Translations under genes and position numbers: made by a program
The notes under the pieces: generated by a model
Told to the model about the DNA's origin: nothing
Database searches by the model: none
Seen by the model: the letters and a program-made list of their open reading frames with translations, nothing else
Source of the DNA: Spirochaeta sp.
GTDB lineage: Bacteria > Spirochaetota > Spirochaetia > DSM-2461
Reading direction: 5' to 3'
Assembly: GCA_030635565.1 (NCBI GenBank)
Contig: DAOVYP010000106.1
Span: 1-7,262 of the forward strand
DNA length: 7,262 bases
Part shown: piece after piece, positions 1 through 5,528 of the stretch
How positions within the stretch are numbered: the first letter of the stretch is position 1
How the letters are laid out: each line of letters starts with the position of its first letter

Positions 1-37
1 ATTCTGACAAAGAAGTCTTTTTTCATGAAGTACAGAA

Positions 38-70
38 AGCAGCCGCCCCCCTGGGGAGGGGGAGGCAGCT
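38..70 (-). terminator. Probable intrinsic terminator of the mtnA-mtnP-ECF operon
   Basis: A GC-rich imperfect hairpin lies 21 bases past the stop codon of the last operon gene. Bases 38-40 pair with 68-70, 42-44 with 64-66 and 46-50 with 58-62, with single mismatches between these blocks and a loop at 51-57. Read leftward, the stem is followed by TTTCTGTACTT, which is U-rich but not a clean U run, so termination may be incomplete. Read rightward there is no T run, so it is not a terminator for the plus strand. Confidence 0.5.
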
Positions 71-91
71 GATATCCAGTTAATACCCGGA

Positions 92-916
92 TTATTCGAC
101 GGCTTTGTTAAAAGTCTGCAGGAAAGAAGAGATTATCAGACCGGCCGTTCCGATACCGGCGACGAGAAGAACCCCCGCCGATCCAACCTGGCCTTCTGCC
201 CCGAATCCGGAATAGAACAATGCCTGGCCGACACCGAATGCGGCCAGTAATCCACCGATAAGACCGACAAGAATGCTGGCCGTCATAATGAAGCCGCCAA
301 CCTTTGAAATACCTTTGCCGGAAAGGGTGTCTTCTTCATCGACGATATCCGTCCAGAGAAGATCCCATTTCTTGATTCTGGGGAAGAGTATAAGCCCGAT
401 GGGAATACCCAGAACAATGGAGGGAATCACATTGTTCAATGTGATGATACTGGCAAGAGCGGCAAAGGGTACCATGCCGAGAACCTCAAGACCCCAGGCG
501 ATAACCAATGCACAGGCTGCTGCTCCAAGAAAACTCACCAGAACAAACATCATGATTTTCTTACCGGATTTCAGATCGGGTTCCAGTTCATCTTCTTTCA
601 GGATGCCGAGGTTCGTCCACAATTTGTAAGGAACATAGGCAAACATGAAATTGCCGACAAAGCCGAAGATACTGCCGATCCCGAGAGATCCGAAGAAGTC
701 ACCAATCAAATTCCCGATAGCGGCTCCCCAGGCACCCGCCGGGCCGAAAAGAAGGCCGAACAAAATAGGAAGTGCACTGGCGGGTCTGATTTCAGTTATT
801 CCCGGAATGAGAACAAAGCCCTTGAACGGAATAAGAACAGCGGCATACAGTCCTGCGCTCAGGGCGACAAGAACAACCATTTTTGTCTTCTTCCACATCG
901 TAAAGATTTCTTTCAT
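92..916 (-). CDS. Probable ECF transporter S component, enlarged (274 aa)
   Basis: Integral membrane protein, probably the substrate-binding S subunit of the ECF importer whose other parts lie just upstream. S subunits bind a small solute with high affinity and dock through helix 1 on EcfT. What can be seen: a short basic N-terminus, a first helix at about 13-30 with an AxxxA motif (A21, A25) like the EcfT-contact motif of S subunits, and hydrophobic segments at about 46-75, 82-98, 121-143 and 155-178. The stretch around residues 42-74 (TEIRPASALP, then GLLFGPAGAWG and GNLIGDFFG) resembles QueT-like S components. An acidic linker (190-200) leads to two more predicted helices (206-229, 245-267). 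Typical S proteins have about 170-200 residues and six helices, so this tail is extra. The ATG is supported by AGGAG (923-927) six bases upstream. It is the last gene of the operon. The substrate is not readable from the sequence; a methylthio-nucleoside or methylthioribose is inferred only from the neighbours. Confidence 0.75.
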   Translation of the reverse strand: MKEIFTMWKKTKMVVLVALSAGLYAAVLIPFKGFVLIPGITEIRPASALPILFGLLFGPAGAWGAAIGNLIGDFFGSLGIGSIFGFVGNFMFAYVPYKLWTNLGILKEDELEPDLKSGKKIMMFVLVSFLGAAACALVIAWGLEVLGMVPFAALASIITLNNVIPSIVLGIPIGLILFPRIKKWDLLWTDIVDEEDTLSGKGISKVGGFIMTASILVGLIGGLLAAFGVGQALFYSGFGAEGQVGSAGVLLVAGIGTAGLIISSFLQTFNKAVE

Positions 917-940
917 TTCATGCTCCTTGCAAATATTTAT

Positions 941-958
941 TGATCTGAATTCAGATCA
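941..958. repeat. Perfect 18-bp palindrome between ecfT and the S-component gene
   Basis: TGATCTGAATTCAGATCA is its own reverse complement. In the leftward transcript its first three bases are the UGA stop of ecfT. It can fold into a 7-bp stem with a four-base loop. It sits in the 39-base gap before the S-component gene, 13 bases from that gene's AGGAG ribosome site. No U run follows it, so it does not look like a terminator. It could be an mRNA processing or stability hairpin, or a protein-binding site. Confidence 0.7.
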
Positions 959-1777
959 TATTGACCAATTGTAATAACCCGCTGAAAACTCACTCCATGG
1001 GAACTGACGAACAAAATCACGATAGATATCAGGATTAACTTTTATGAAAATGGCCGCCGCTAAAACCAAAGCGCCGAGGAACAGCATAAAATAATCACCA
1101 GCACCCATAGTCAGCTTCAGATAGTTGGTTCTTTTATTGCTGTACCCGAACCCTTTGGATTCCAAGGCCATAGAGAAGATATTTGTGCTTCTGATTACTG
1201 AAATAAAAGTAGGAATCATCAATGGCAGATATTTTCTGGTCTTCTGAAGAATATTCCCGGTATCCAGATCGAGTCCCCGGGATTTCTGGGCTTGTATAAT
1301 AGTATAACTGGTTGCCACAATCATCGGGACGAGTCTGATCGCGGTGGCAAAGGCAAAGGCACCGCGATAGGGAACTCTGAATTTAACCAGTCCTTCAGCT
1401 ATCTCTTCAATTTTTGTCGTACTGAGGAACACCATACCGGATATAATCATAGCGTTGGTTTTCAACGCTATCATGATACCATAGAACAGACCCTCCAGGG
1501 AGAATATGAAGACCTTATCATCACTTGCCCGGGCGATAGTCCAGATTAAAAGTGAAAACAGGGTAATCATCATCAGGACTATTCTTATACGTTTCAGATT
1601 AGACAATATCCGGCCGCTGAAACCATAAACCGTCACCAGTATCAGAAGACTGCCCAGAATAATGATGTTCATAAACATAACGGCAATGGTAAAGCTCATA
1701 AACATGAGAATCAGTTTGGTCCGCGGATCCAGTCTGTGCAGCCCTGAATCAACATCCATATATAAAAACATATCCAT
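956..1777 (-). CDS. ecfT: EcfT transmembrane coupling protein of ECF transporter (273 aa)
   Basis: CbiQ/EcfT-family membrane protein that links the two ECF ATPases to the S subunit. The N-terminal region has the family's LDPRTKL element (16-22), followed by helices at about 22-51 and 66-81, further hydrophobic stretches at 97-119 and 139-161, and a last helix near 229-246. The cytoplasmic coupling helices show the two family signatures that insert into the ATPase grooves: SRG at 166-168 and SKG at 207-209, where Lys replaces the more usual Arg. Length is normal for EcfT. The ATG lies two bases after the ATPase stop codon, and a GGAGG (1790-1794) inside the end of the ATPase gene is its likely ribosome site, with a rather long 12-base spacer. 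A second ATG two codons downstream is possible. The close spacing implies co-translation with the ATPase. Confidence 0.9.
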   Translation of the reverse strand: MDMFLYMDVDSGLHRLDPRTKLILMFMSFTIAVMFMNIIILGSLLILVTVYGFSGRILSNLKRIRIVLMMITLFSLLIWTIARASDDKVFIFSLEGLFYGIMIALKTNAMIISGMVFLSTTKIEEIAEGLVKFRVPYRGAFAFATAIRLVPMIVATSYTIIQAQKSRGLDLDTGNILQKTRKYLPLMIPTFISVIRSTNIFSMALESKGFGYSNKRTNYLKLTMGAGDYFMLFLGALVLAAAIFIKVNPDIYRDFVRQFPWSEFSAGYYNWSI

Positions 1778-1779
1778 AA

Positions 1780-3522
1780 TCAGTCAGACCCTCCCGTACA
1801 GGCAATCATTTCGTCCAGGGAAAGTACAGTCTTTCCGACCTGGTTGCTCAGACTGACTATATGTGGAGTTCTCAAATAAGATTCCCGGAGTCTATCTTCC
1901 TCGGCGAAGACATTTCTTGTTCTGTCATCCATCATAATTCCGCCGTCCCGGATAACGGCAACCCTGTGGGCATACTCAGATACAACCCACATAGTATGGG
2001 TAATCATAATGATCGTATGCCCCATCGCATTCAGCTGTTTTATCAGTTCCATCATCTTTTTCTGTTCCCTGTAATCCAGCCCGGTGGTGGGTTCGTCAAG
2101 AACAATAATTTTTGGTCTGGCGGAGAGAATGGAAGCCACGGCGACCCTCTGACGCTCACCCTTACTGAGGCTGAAAGGGTCATGTTCTTCATACCCCACC
2201 AGATCCACAGCTTTCAGGGCTTCATGGACTCTTTCTTTAATCTCATCTTTACCGATGCCCCGGATTTTAGGACTGAAGGCCACTTCATCAAATACGGTAT
2301 CGGCGAATATCTGATGGTCGGGATTCTGAAAGACATAACCGATATCTTTGCCTATCTCGAATATTGAATGATCCCGGGTGTTCTTTCCGTAGATTATGAC
2401 ATCACCTTCTGTCGGAGCCAGCAAGGCATTGAAATGTTTAACAAGTGTTGTTTTCCCGCTGCCGTTATGTCCAAGAACAGCCATAAACTCTCTTTCTCTG
2501 ACACTGAAACTGATTTTATCGACAGCTTTGTTTCCATTCGGATAAACGTGAACCAGGTTTTTCACGGTAAGTATCGTATCCCCATAAGAAGTGTCCCGAT
2601 CATCTTCCCGTTTAATAATCTCCGAGTATTTTTCTTCGCTGAAAACCAGTTCTTTTTCTTGGAACATTGAGGCTCCGGCCTCCGGATCCAATGGTAAATT
2701 CTCCTGGTTTATCCGGAGTACGCGGTTGAAATATGAGGGGATATGAAGTGACATGATACCGACCTCATCCGTAAAGGAAACATCCCTGAGGATTTGGTCC
2801 GGATTACCGTCTTTAAGAATACGTCCGTCTTTCATGATAATCAGTCTGTCTGCATGAAGGGCTTCTTCGGTTTCATGCTCCACTATCAACAAAGTGAACT
2901 TGCTGCTTTCATGAAGTTCCCGGGCTATACCGAATATGCCGAGTTTCCCGATTGGATCAAGATCGGTTGTCGGCTCATCCATACAGATGATATCCGGATA
3001 TGAAGCCAGAACAGATCCTATGGCCAGTCGTTGTTTCTGACCGCCGGAGAGGGTTGCCGGTTGGCGTTTTTCAAAGCCTTCAAGTTTAACCGTCTTTAAA
3101 ACCTTATTGATACGACGGACAATTTCATCCCGTTCAATATGAAAATTTTCAGGACCGAATGCTATTTCAAGATTTACATTTGTCGAAAAAAGCTGGGCTT
3201 CAAAGTCCTGAAAGACAAGGCCGACCTCCCTGGCCATTTCACTAACCTCACGCCCTTTCACTTTCTGTCCGTTAATCAGAACTTCACCCCGATACCGCCC
3301 TTTCAGGAATCCGGGTATGAGCCCGTTCAAACTGCTGGCCAGGGTTGATTTACCTGCTCCGCTCGGCCCCATGATGACGACAAACTGACCACGGGGAACT
3401 GATAAATTAATCTGTTCAATCGCCGTATTCTCCAGATCCGCTTTATAGGAAAATGTCAGATCATTCACTTCGATTGCGATTTCAGGGGCGGTTTCGCTCT
3501 GTTTTAACGTCGTTTCATCCAT
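1780..3522 (-). CDS. ecfA: Fused double ECF-type ABC ATPase (580 aa)
   Basis: Two complete ABC nucleotide-binding domains in one chain, equivalent to an EcfA1-EcfA2 pair; it supplies ATP-driven energy to the importer. Domain 1 (about 17-250) has Walker A GPSGAGKST at 52-60, Q-loop Q105, signature LSGGQKQR at 158-165, Walker B with D182 and E183, and H-loop H216. A linker of about 65 residues follows. Domain 2 (about 317-540) has Walker A GHNGSGKTT at 351-359, Q-loop Q399, signature LSKGERQR at 452-459, Walker B with D476 and E477, and H-loop H509. Catalytic residues are intact in both halves; the second signature departs from LSGGQ. Fused double ATPases of the YkoD type are known in ECF systems that have their own dedicated S component. 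The start ATG is preceded by AGGGA (3529-3533), which overlaps the stop codon of the phosphorylase gene nine bases upstream, suggesting translational coupling. Confidence 0.93.
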   Translation of the reverse strand: MDETTLKQSETAPEIAIEVNDLTFSYKADLENTAIEQINLSVPRGQFVVIMGPSGAGKSTLASSLNGLIPGFLKGRYRGEVLINGQKVKGREVSEMAREVGLVFQDFEAQLFSTNVNLEIAFGPENFHIERDEIVRRINKVLKTVKLEGFEKRQPATLSGGQKQRLAIGSVLASYPDIICMDEPTTDLDPIGKLGIFGIARELHESSKFTLLIVEHETEEALHADRLIIMKDGRILKDGNPDQILRDVSFTDEVGIMSLHIPSYFNRVLRINQENLPLDPEAGASMFQEKELVFSEEKYSEIIKREDDRDTSYGDTILTVKNLVHVYPNGNKAVDKISFSVREREFMAVLGHNGSGKTTLVKHFNALLAPTEGDVIIYGKNTRDHSIFEIGKDIGYVFQNPDHQIFADTVFDEVAFSPKIRGIGKDEIKERVHEALKAVDLVGYEEHDPFSLSKGERQRVAVASILSARPKIIVLDEPTTGLDYREQKKMMELIKQLNAMGHTIIMITHTMWVVSEYAHRVAVIRDGGIMMDDRTRNVFAEEDRLRESYLRTPHIVSLSNQVGKTVLSLDEMIACTGGSD

Positions 3523-3531
3523 AATCTATCC

Positions 3532-4281
3532 CTATTTGTCCTTACACCGGCAGGGGCCAAGATCAGAAAAAAGCACTTCAAGTGCAATATCCGTCAGTGA
3601 GTTTTTAATATGTCCCATATCATCTTCACTGATAAAGGCCAGATTTTCCTGTATTCCCGCAGCCCAGTTCATCGAATATACAACTGCCGCAAAATGCAGA
3701 CCGGCTTCCCTGGCAAGAGCCGTTTCGGTAGCTCCTGTCATACCCACATAATCAGCACCCCAGAGTTTATACATTGCTATTTCCGCCGGTGTTTCAAATC
3801 GTGGTCCGTTCGTACAGATATAGATGCCGGACTCGGCTATGGGGAAATCTCTTTTTTCAGCCGCAACCAGTATCTTATCGTCAAGAGCCCGGCAATATGG
3901 TTCATCCATCGGCGTATGCTTCAACCCGGAATCACCCCCATTATAGAAGGTGTTGATTCGGCCTTGTGTGACATCGATAAACTGGGAAATCAACCCGACT
4001 CCACCGGGTGGAACCACGGTGGTAATGGAACCAATCGCATAGATGGCGAACACCCGGTCAATTCCCAGTTCCTTCAGAGCTTGAATATTGGCCCTGTAAT
4101 TGACCATATGAGGGGGAATACTGTGATCAGTCCCATGACGGGAAATAAAATACAGATCTTCCCATTGTCCCGTACCAGCCTTGAGGGTGACTGATCCGAA
4201 CTCCGTCTTCACTGTCTGTTCGATGGTTTGAATCCCGTCAAGACTGTAAACACCGGTACCACCCAGGATGGCCGCTTTCAT
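3532..4281 (-). CDS. mtnP: MtnP-family nucleoside phosphorylase, likely S-methyl-5'-thioinosine type (249 aa)
   Basis: Cytosolic PNP/MTAP family 2 phosphorylase. The family splits 5'-methylthio-purine nucleosides with phosphate into free base plus 5-methylthioribose-1-phosphate. Family landmarks visible: GGTG at 7-10 and RHG at 48-50 (phosphate binding), NYRANI at 61-66, FIDVTQGR at 101-108, TNGPRFETPAE at 157-167 and MTGATETALARE at 181-192. Length is normal. The base-recognition segment reads SMNWAAG (203-209). Adenine-specific MTA phosphorylases have Asp at the positions of N205 and A207; as I recall, the Pseudomonas methylthioinosine phosphorylase has Asn and Ala there. A 6-oxopurine substrate is therefore inferred, and an MTA deaminase elsewhere in the genome would be needed to use MTA. 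A less likely alternative is a broader purine nucleoside phosphorylase. The ATG overlaps the isomerase stop as ATGA, with GGAGAGG (4290-4296) eight bases upstream. Confidence 0.88.
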   Translation of the reverse strand: MKAAILGGTGVYSLDGIQTIEQTVKTEFGSVTLKAGTGQWEDLYFISRHGTDHSIPPHMVNYRANIQALKELGIDRVFAIYAIGSITTVVPPGGVGLISQFIDVTQGRINTFYNGGDSGLKHTPMDEPYCRALDDKILVAAEKRDFPIAESGIYICTNGPRFETPAEIAMYKLWGADYVGMTGATETALAREAGLHFAAVVYSMNWAAGIQENLAFISEDDMGHIKNSLTDIALEVLFSDLGPCRCKDK

Positions 4282-5309
4282 CCGAAAACCCTCTCCAGGC
4301 CATAGGGTGACACCAGGCCCTTCGGCGTTATAATTCCCGAAATCAGATGGGGGGGGACAATATCAAAAGCCGGATAAAAGGCTTTCATATCTGCTCTGGT
4401 GGTGAGGATTCCTTTAATCATTTTAATCTCTTCAGGGTTGCGCTCTTCAATGATGATGCCTTCCCTGCCCCTGCGGGACATATCAGGATCAATAGCAAAA
4501 GGAAAGTAAGGGATACCATGATAATTGGCACAAACGGCATTTTGAAAAGTACCGATTTTATTTGCGGCCCAACCGTCCCTGGTGACTATATCAACGGCAG
4601 TCATATATTTCTGAACCTTCCCCTCCGACATGACATGGGCACACATGCTGTCGGTAATCAGGGTGACATCCGCCCCGATTTCCATCAGACAGGGTGCCGT
4701 CAGGCGGGCTCCCTGCAAATAGGGCCTGGTTTCAGGTGAATAGACTTTTATACTTTTGCCCTGTTCCATGGCCAGGGCAATGGAGAGAATAAACGATGTT
4801 TCAGCAAAACACATGGTAAGCACACCATCACCATCATCAATCAGACCGGCACCGGTTTCAGCCATGGAAAAAGAATTACGCTCATATTCACTCTGGAAAT
4901 CTTCTATGAACTTATTGACCTCTGGCGCAAGGGCGTTTCCCGCTTCTATGTCCTGACAGATGATTGTTACAAGATGTTCAAGCAGCCGTGCCATGGAGGT
5001 ATTGGTCGGCCTGGTAATCTGAAGCCTTTTTTTAGCATTTATAAATGTATCCGGTGTCCGGCTGACTTCACCGCGATCCGTCTTTCCGGCAAGGAACAGC
5101 ATCGCTATCATGGCCGCCCTGACAGGGCCTCCACCCTGGGTAACCATGGATTCAATAGCCACTGCAACATCTTCGACGGAGGAACAGCTGACAAACTCTT
5201 TGCTCAGAGGATAGGCCCTGCGGTCTCCAATAAGAATCACATTGTCTTCAATACGGGCGATATTCTGCGGCTGCAGAATAAACGGCATATAATCATCCAG
5301 TTTTTTCAA
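4278..5309 (-). CDS. mtnA: MtnA-like methylthioribose-1-phosphate isomerase, eIF2B-related (343 aa)
   Basis: Member of the aldose-phosphate isomerase/eIF2B-like family. MtnA converts 5-methylthioribose-1-phosphate to 5-methylthioribulose-1-phosphate, the step after MtnP. Supporting segments: RPTNTSMARL (100-109); the catalytic cysteine C167 in TMCFAE; ETRPYLQGARLTA (193-205); LITDSM (217-222); the catalytic aspartate D240 in AVDIV; NKIGT (250-254); and a C-terminal PAFDIVPPHLISGIIT stretch (313-328) typical of MtnA. Oddities: the usual RGAP motif reads GGGP (59-62), losing the phosphate-contacting Arg, and the sequence after C167 is divergent. Related ribose-1,5-bisphosphate isomerases are an alternative, but the C-terminus and the mtnP neighbour favour MtnA. 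It starts with TTG, supported by AGGAG (5317-5321) seven bases upstream; the first in-frame ATG would remove seven residues and lacks such a site. First gene of the operon. Confidence 0.82.
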   Translation of the reverse strand: MKKLDDYMPFILQPQNIARIEDNVILIGDRRAYPLSKEFVSCSSVEDVAVAIESMVTQGGGPVRAAMIAMLFLAGKTDRGEVSRTPDTFINAKKRLQITRPTNTSMARLLEHLVTIICQDIEAGNALAPEVNKFIEDFQSEYERNSFSMAETGAGLIDDGDGVLTMCFAETSFILSIALAMEQGKSIKVYSPETRPYLQGARLTAPCLMEIGADVTLITDSMCAHVMSEGKVQKYMTAVDIVTRDGWAANKIGTFQNAVCANYHGIPYFPFAIDPDMSRRGREGIIIEERNPEEIKMIKGILTTRADMKAFYPAFDIVPPHLISGIITPKGLVSPYGLERVFG

Positions 5310-5316
5310 GGGTTAT

Positions 5317-5321
5317 CTCCT
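5317..5321 (-). promoter_or_regulatory. Ribosome binding site that fixes the TTG start of mtnA
   Basis: AGGAG on the minus strand lies seven bases before the TTG start codon at 5307-5309. No other in-frame start nearby has a comparable site. Directly upstream of it, bases 5324-5336 form a small perfect hairpin (CGGAA, three-base loop, TTCCG) that could modulate access to the site. Confidence 0.75.
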
Positions 5322-5340
5322 GACGGAAAGGTTCCGGTAT

Positions 5341-5412
5341 ATCGCTGCAATTCAACAGAAACAAGTGGGTTGCATTTTTACAACATTTCCAAGCAATCGC
5401 CTGCAATTTTAC
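5341..5412 (-). repeat. Short direct repeats in the operon leader
   Basis: Two repeat families lie in the roughly 90-base leader of the operon and reach into its -10 box. ATCGCTGCAAT (5341-5351) recurs as ATCGCCTGCAAT (5396-5407), differing by one inserted base. TGCATTTTTAC (5371-5381) recurs as TGCAATTTTAC (5402-5412), with one mismatch, 31 bases apart or about three helical turns. The inner copy also forms a weak GTTG...CAAC hairpin (5369-5384). They may be operator half-sites or chance in AT-rich DNA. No riboswitch of a class I know was recognised here. Confidence 0.35.
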
Positions 5413-5433
5413 TACATATTATCTGACTGTCAA
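5406..5433 (-). promoter_or_regulatory. Sigma70-like promoter of the mtnA-mtnP-ECF operon
   Basis: The minus strand shows a consensus -35 box TTGACA (5428-5433), a 16-base spacer and a -10 box TAAAAT (5406-5411). The expected start of transcription is near 5399, giving a leader of about 90 bases before the TTG start. The perfect -35 and near-consensus -10 predict a fairly strong promoter. Confidence 0.7.
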
Positions 5434-5442
5434 CATTTATTT

Positions 5443-5464
5443 AATCTGTCAGTAATTACAGATT
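5443..5464. promoter_or_regulatory. Candidate shared operator: inverted repeat midway between divergent promoters
   Basis: AATCTGT (5443-5449) and ACAGATT (5458-5464) are perfect inverted arms around an eight-base centre. Exactly nine bases separate each end from the flanking -35 boxes (left at 5428-5433, right at 5474-5479). A dimeric regulator bound here would touch both promoters in the same way. The protein is not encoded in this window and the motif was not matched to a known family. Confidence 0.55.
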
Positions 5465-5473
5465 CTCACAAAC

Positions 5474-5502
5474 TTGCACTACCCGAAATATTTACCTATT
5501 AT
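5474..5502 (+). promoter_or_regulatory. Sigma70-like promoter of the methionine gamma-lyase gene
   Basis: A -35 box TTGCAC (5474-5479), a 17-base spacer and a -10 box TATTAT (5497-5502) point rightward. Transcription would begin around 5508-5510, leaving a short leader of about 20 bases that still contains the ribosome binding site. Confidence 0.65.
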
Positions 5503-5513
5503 GAGTGTCCACC

Positions 5514-5520
5514 GGAAGGA
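5514..5520 (+). promoter_or_regulatory. Ribosome binding site that fixes the lyase start
   Basis: GGAAGGA lies eight bases before the ATG at 5529. It argues against the in-frame GTG at 5505, which would lie upstream of this site and about at the predicted transcription start. Confidence 0.75.
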
Positions 5521-5528
5521 AACGATCA

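Noticed and set aside
1..26. Possible minus-strand ATG at 24-26 (MKKDFFVR) running off the left edge
   Set aside because: Only eight codons are visible, no Shine-Dalgarno lies at a proper distance, and it directly follows the putative terminator. It could be a next gene, but it cannot be supported here.
1..72. Plus-strand open frame from the left edge to a TGA at 70-72
   Set aside because: Its end is the Pro/Gly-coding GC-rich hairpin, and it looks like a chance frame through the terminator.
3610..4194. Plus-strand open frame of 194 codons opposite mtnP
   Set aside because: It is antisense to a clear MtnP-family gene, with no domain features. The same holds for the plus-strand frames at 1861-2367 and 4974-5426.
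5310..5400. SAM, T-box or other methionine-related riboswitch ahead of the operon
   Set aside because: The leader is only about 90 bases, and none of the conserved cores or terminator-antiterminator pairs of these classes was seen.
5505..5528. Upstream in-frame GTG start for the lyase, adding eight residues
   Set aside because: It would lie about at the predicted transcription start and ahead of the GGAAGGA ribosome site, which is well placed for the ATG at 5529.
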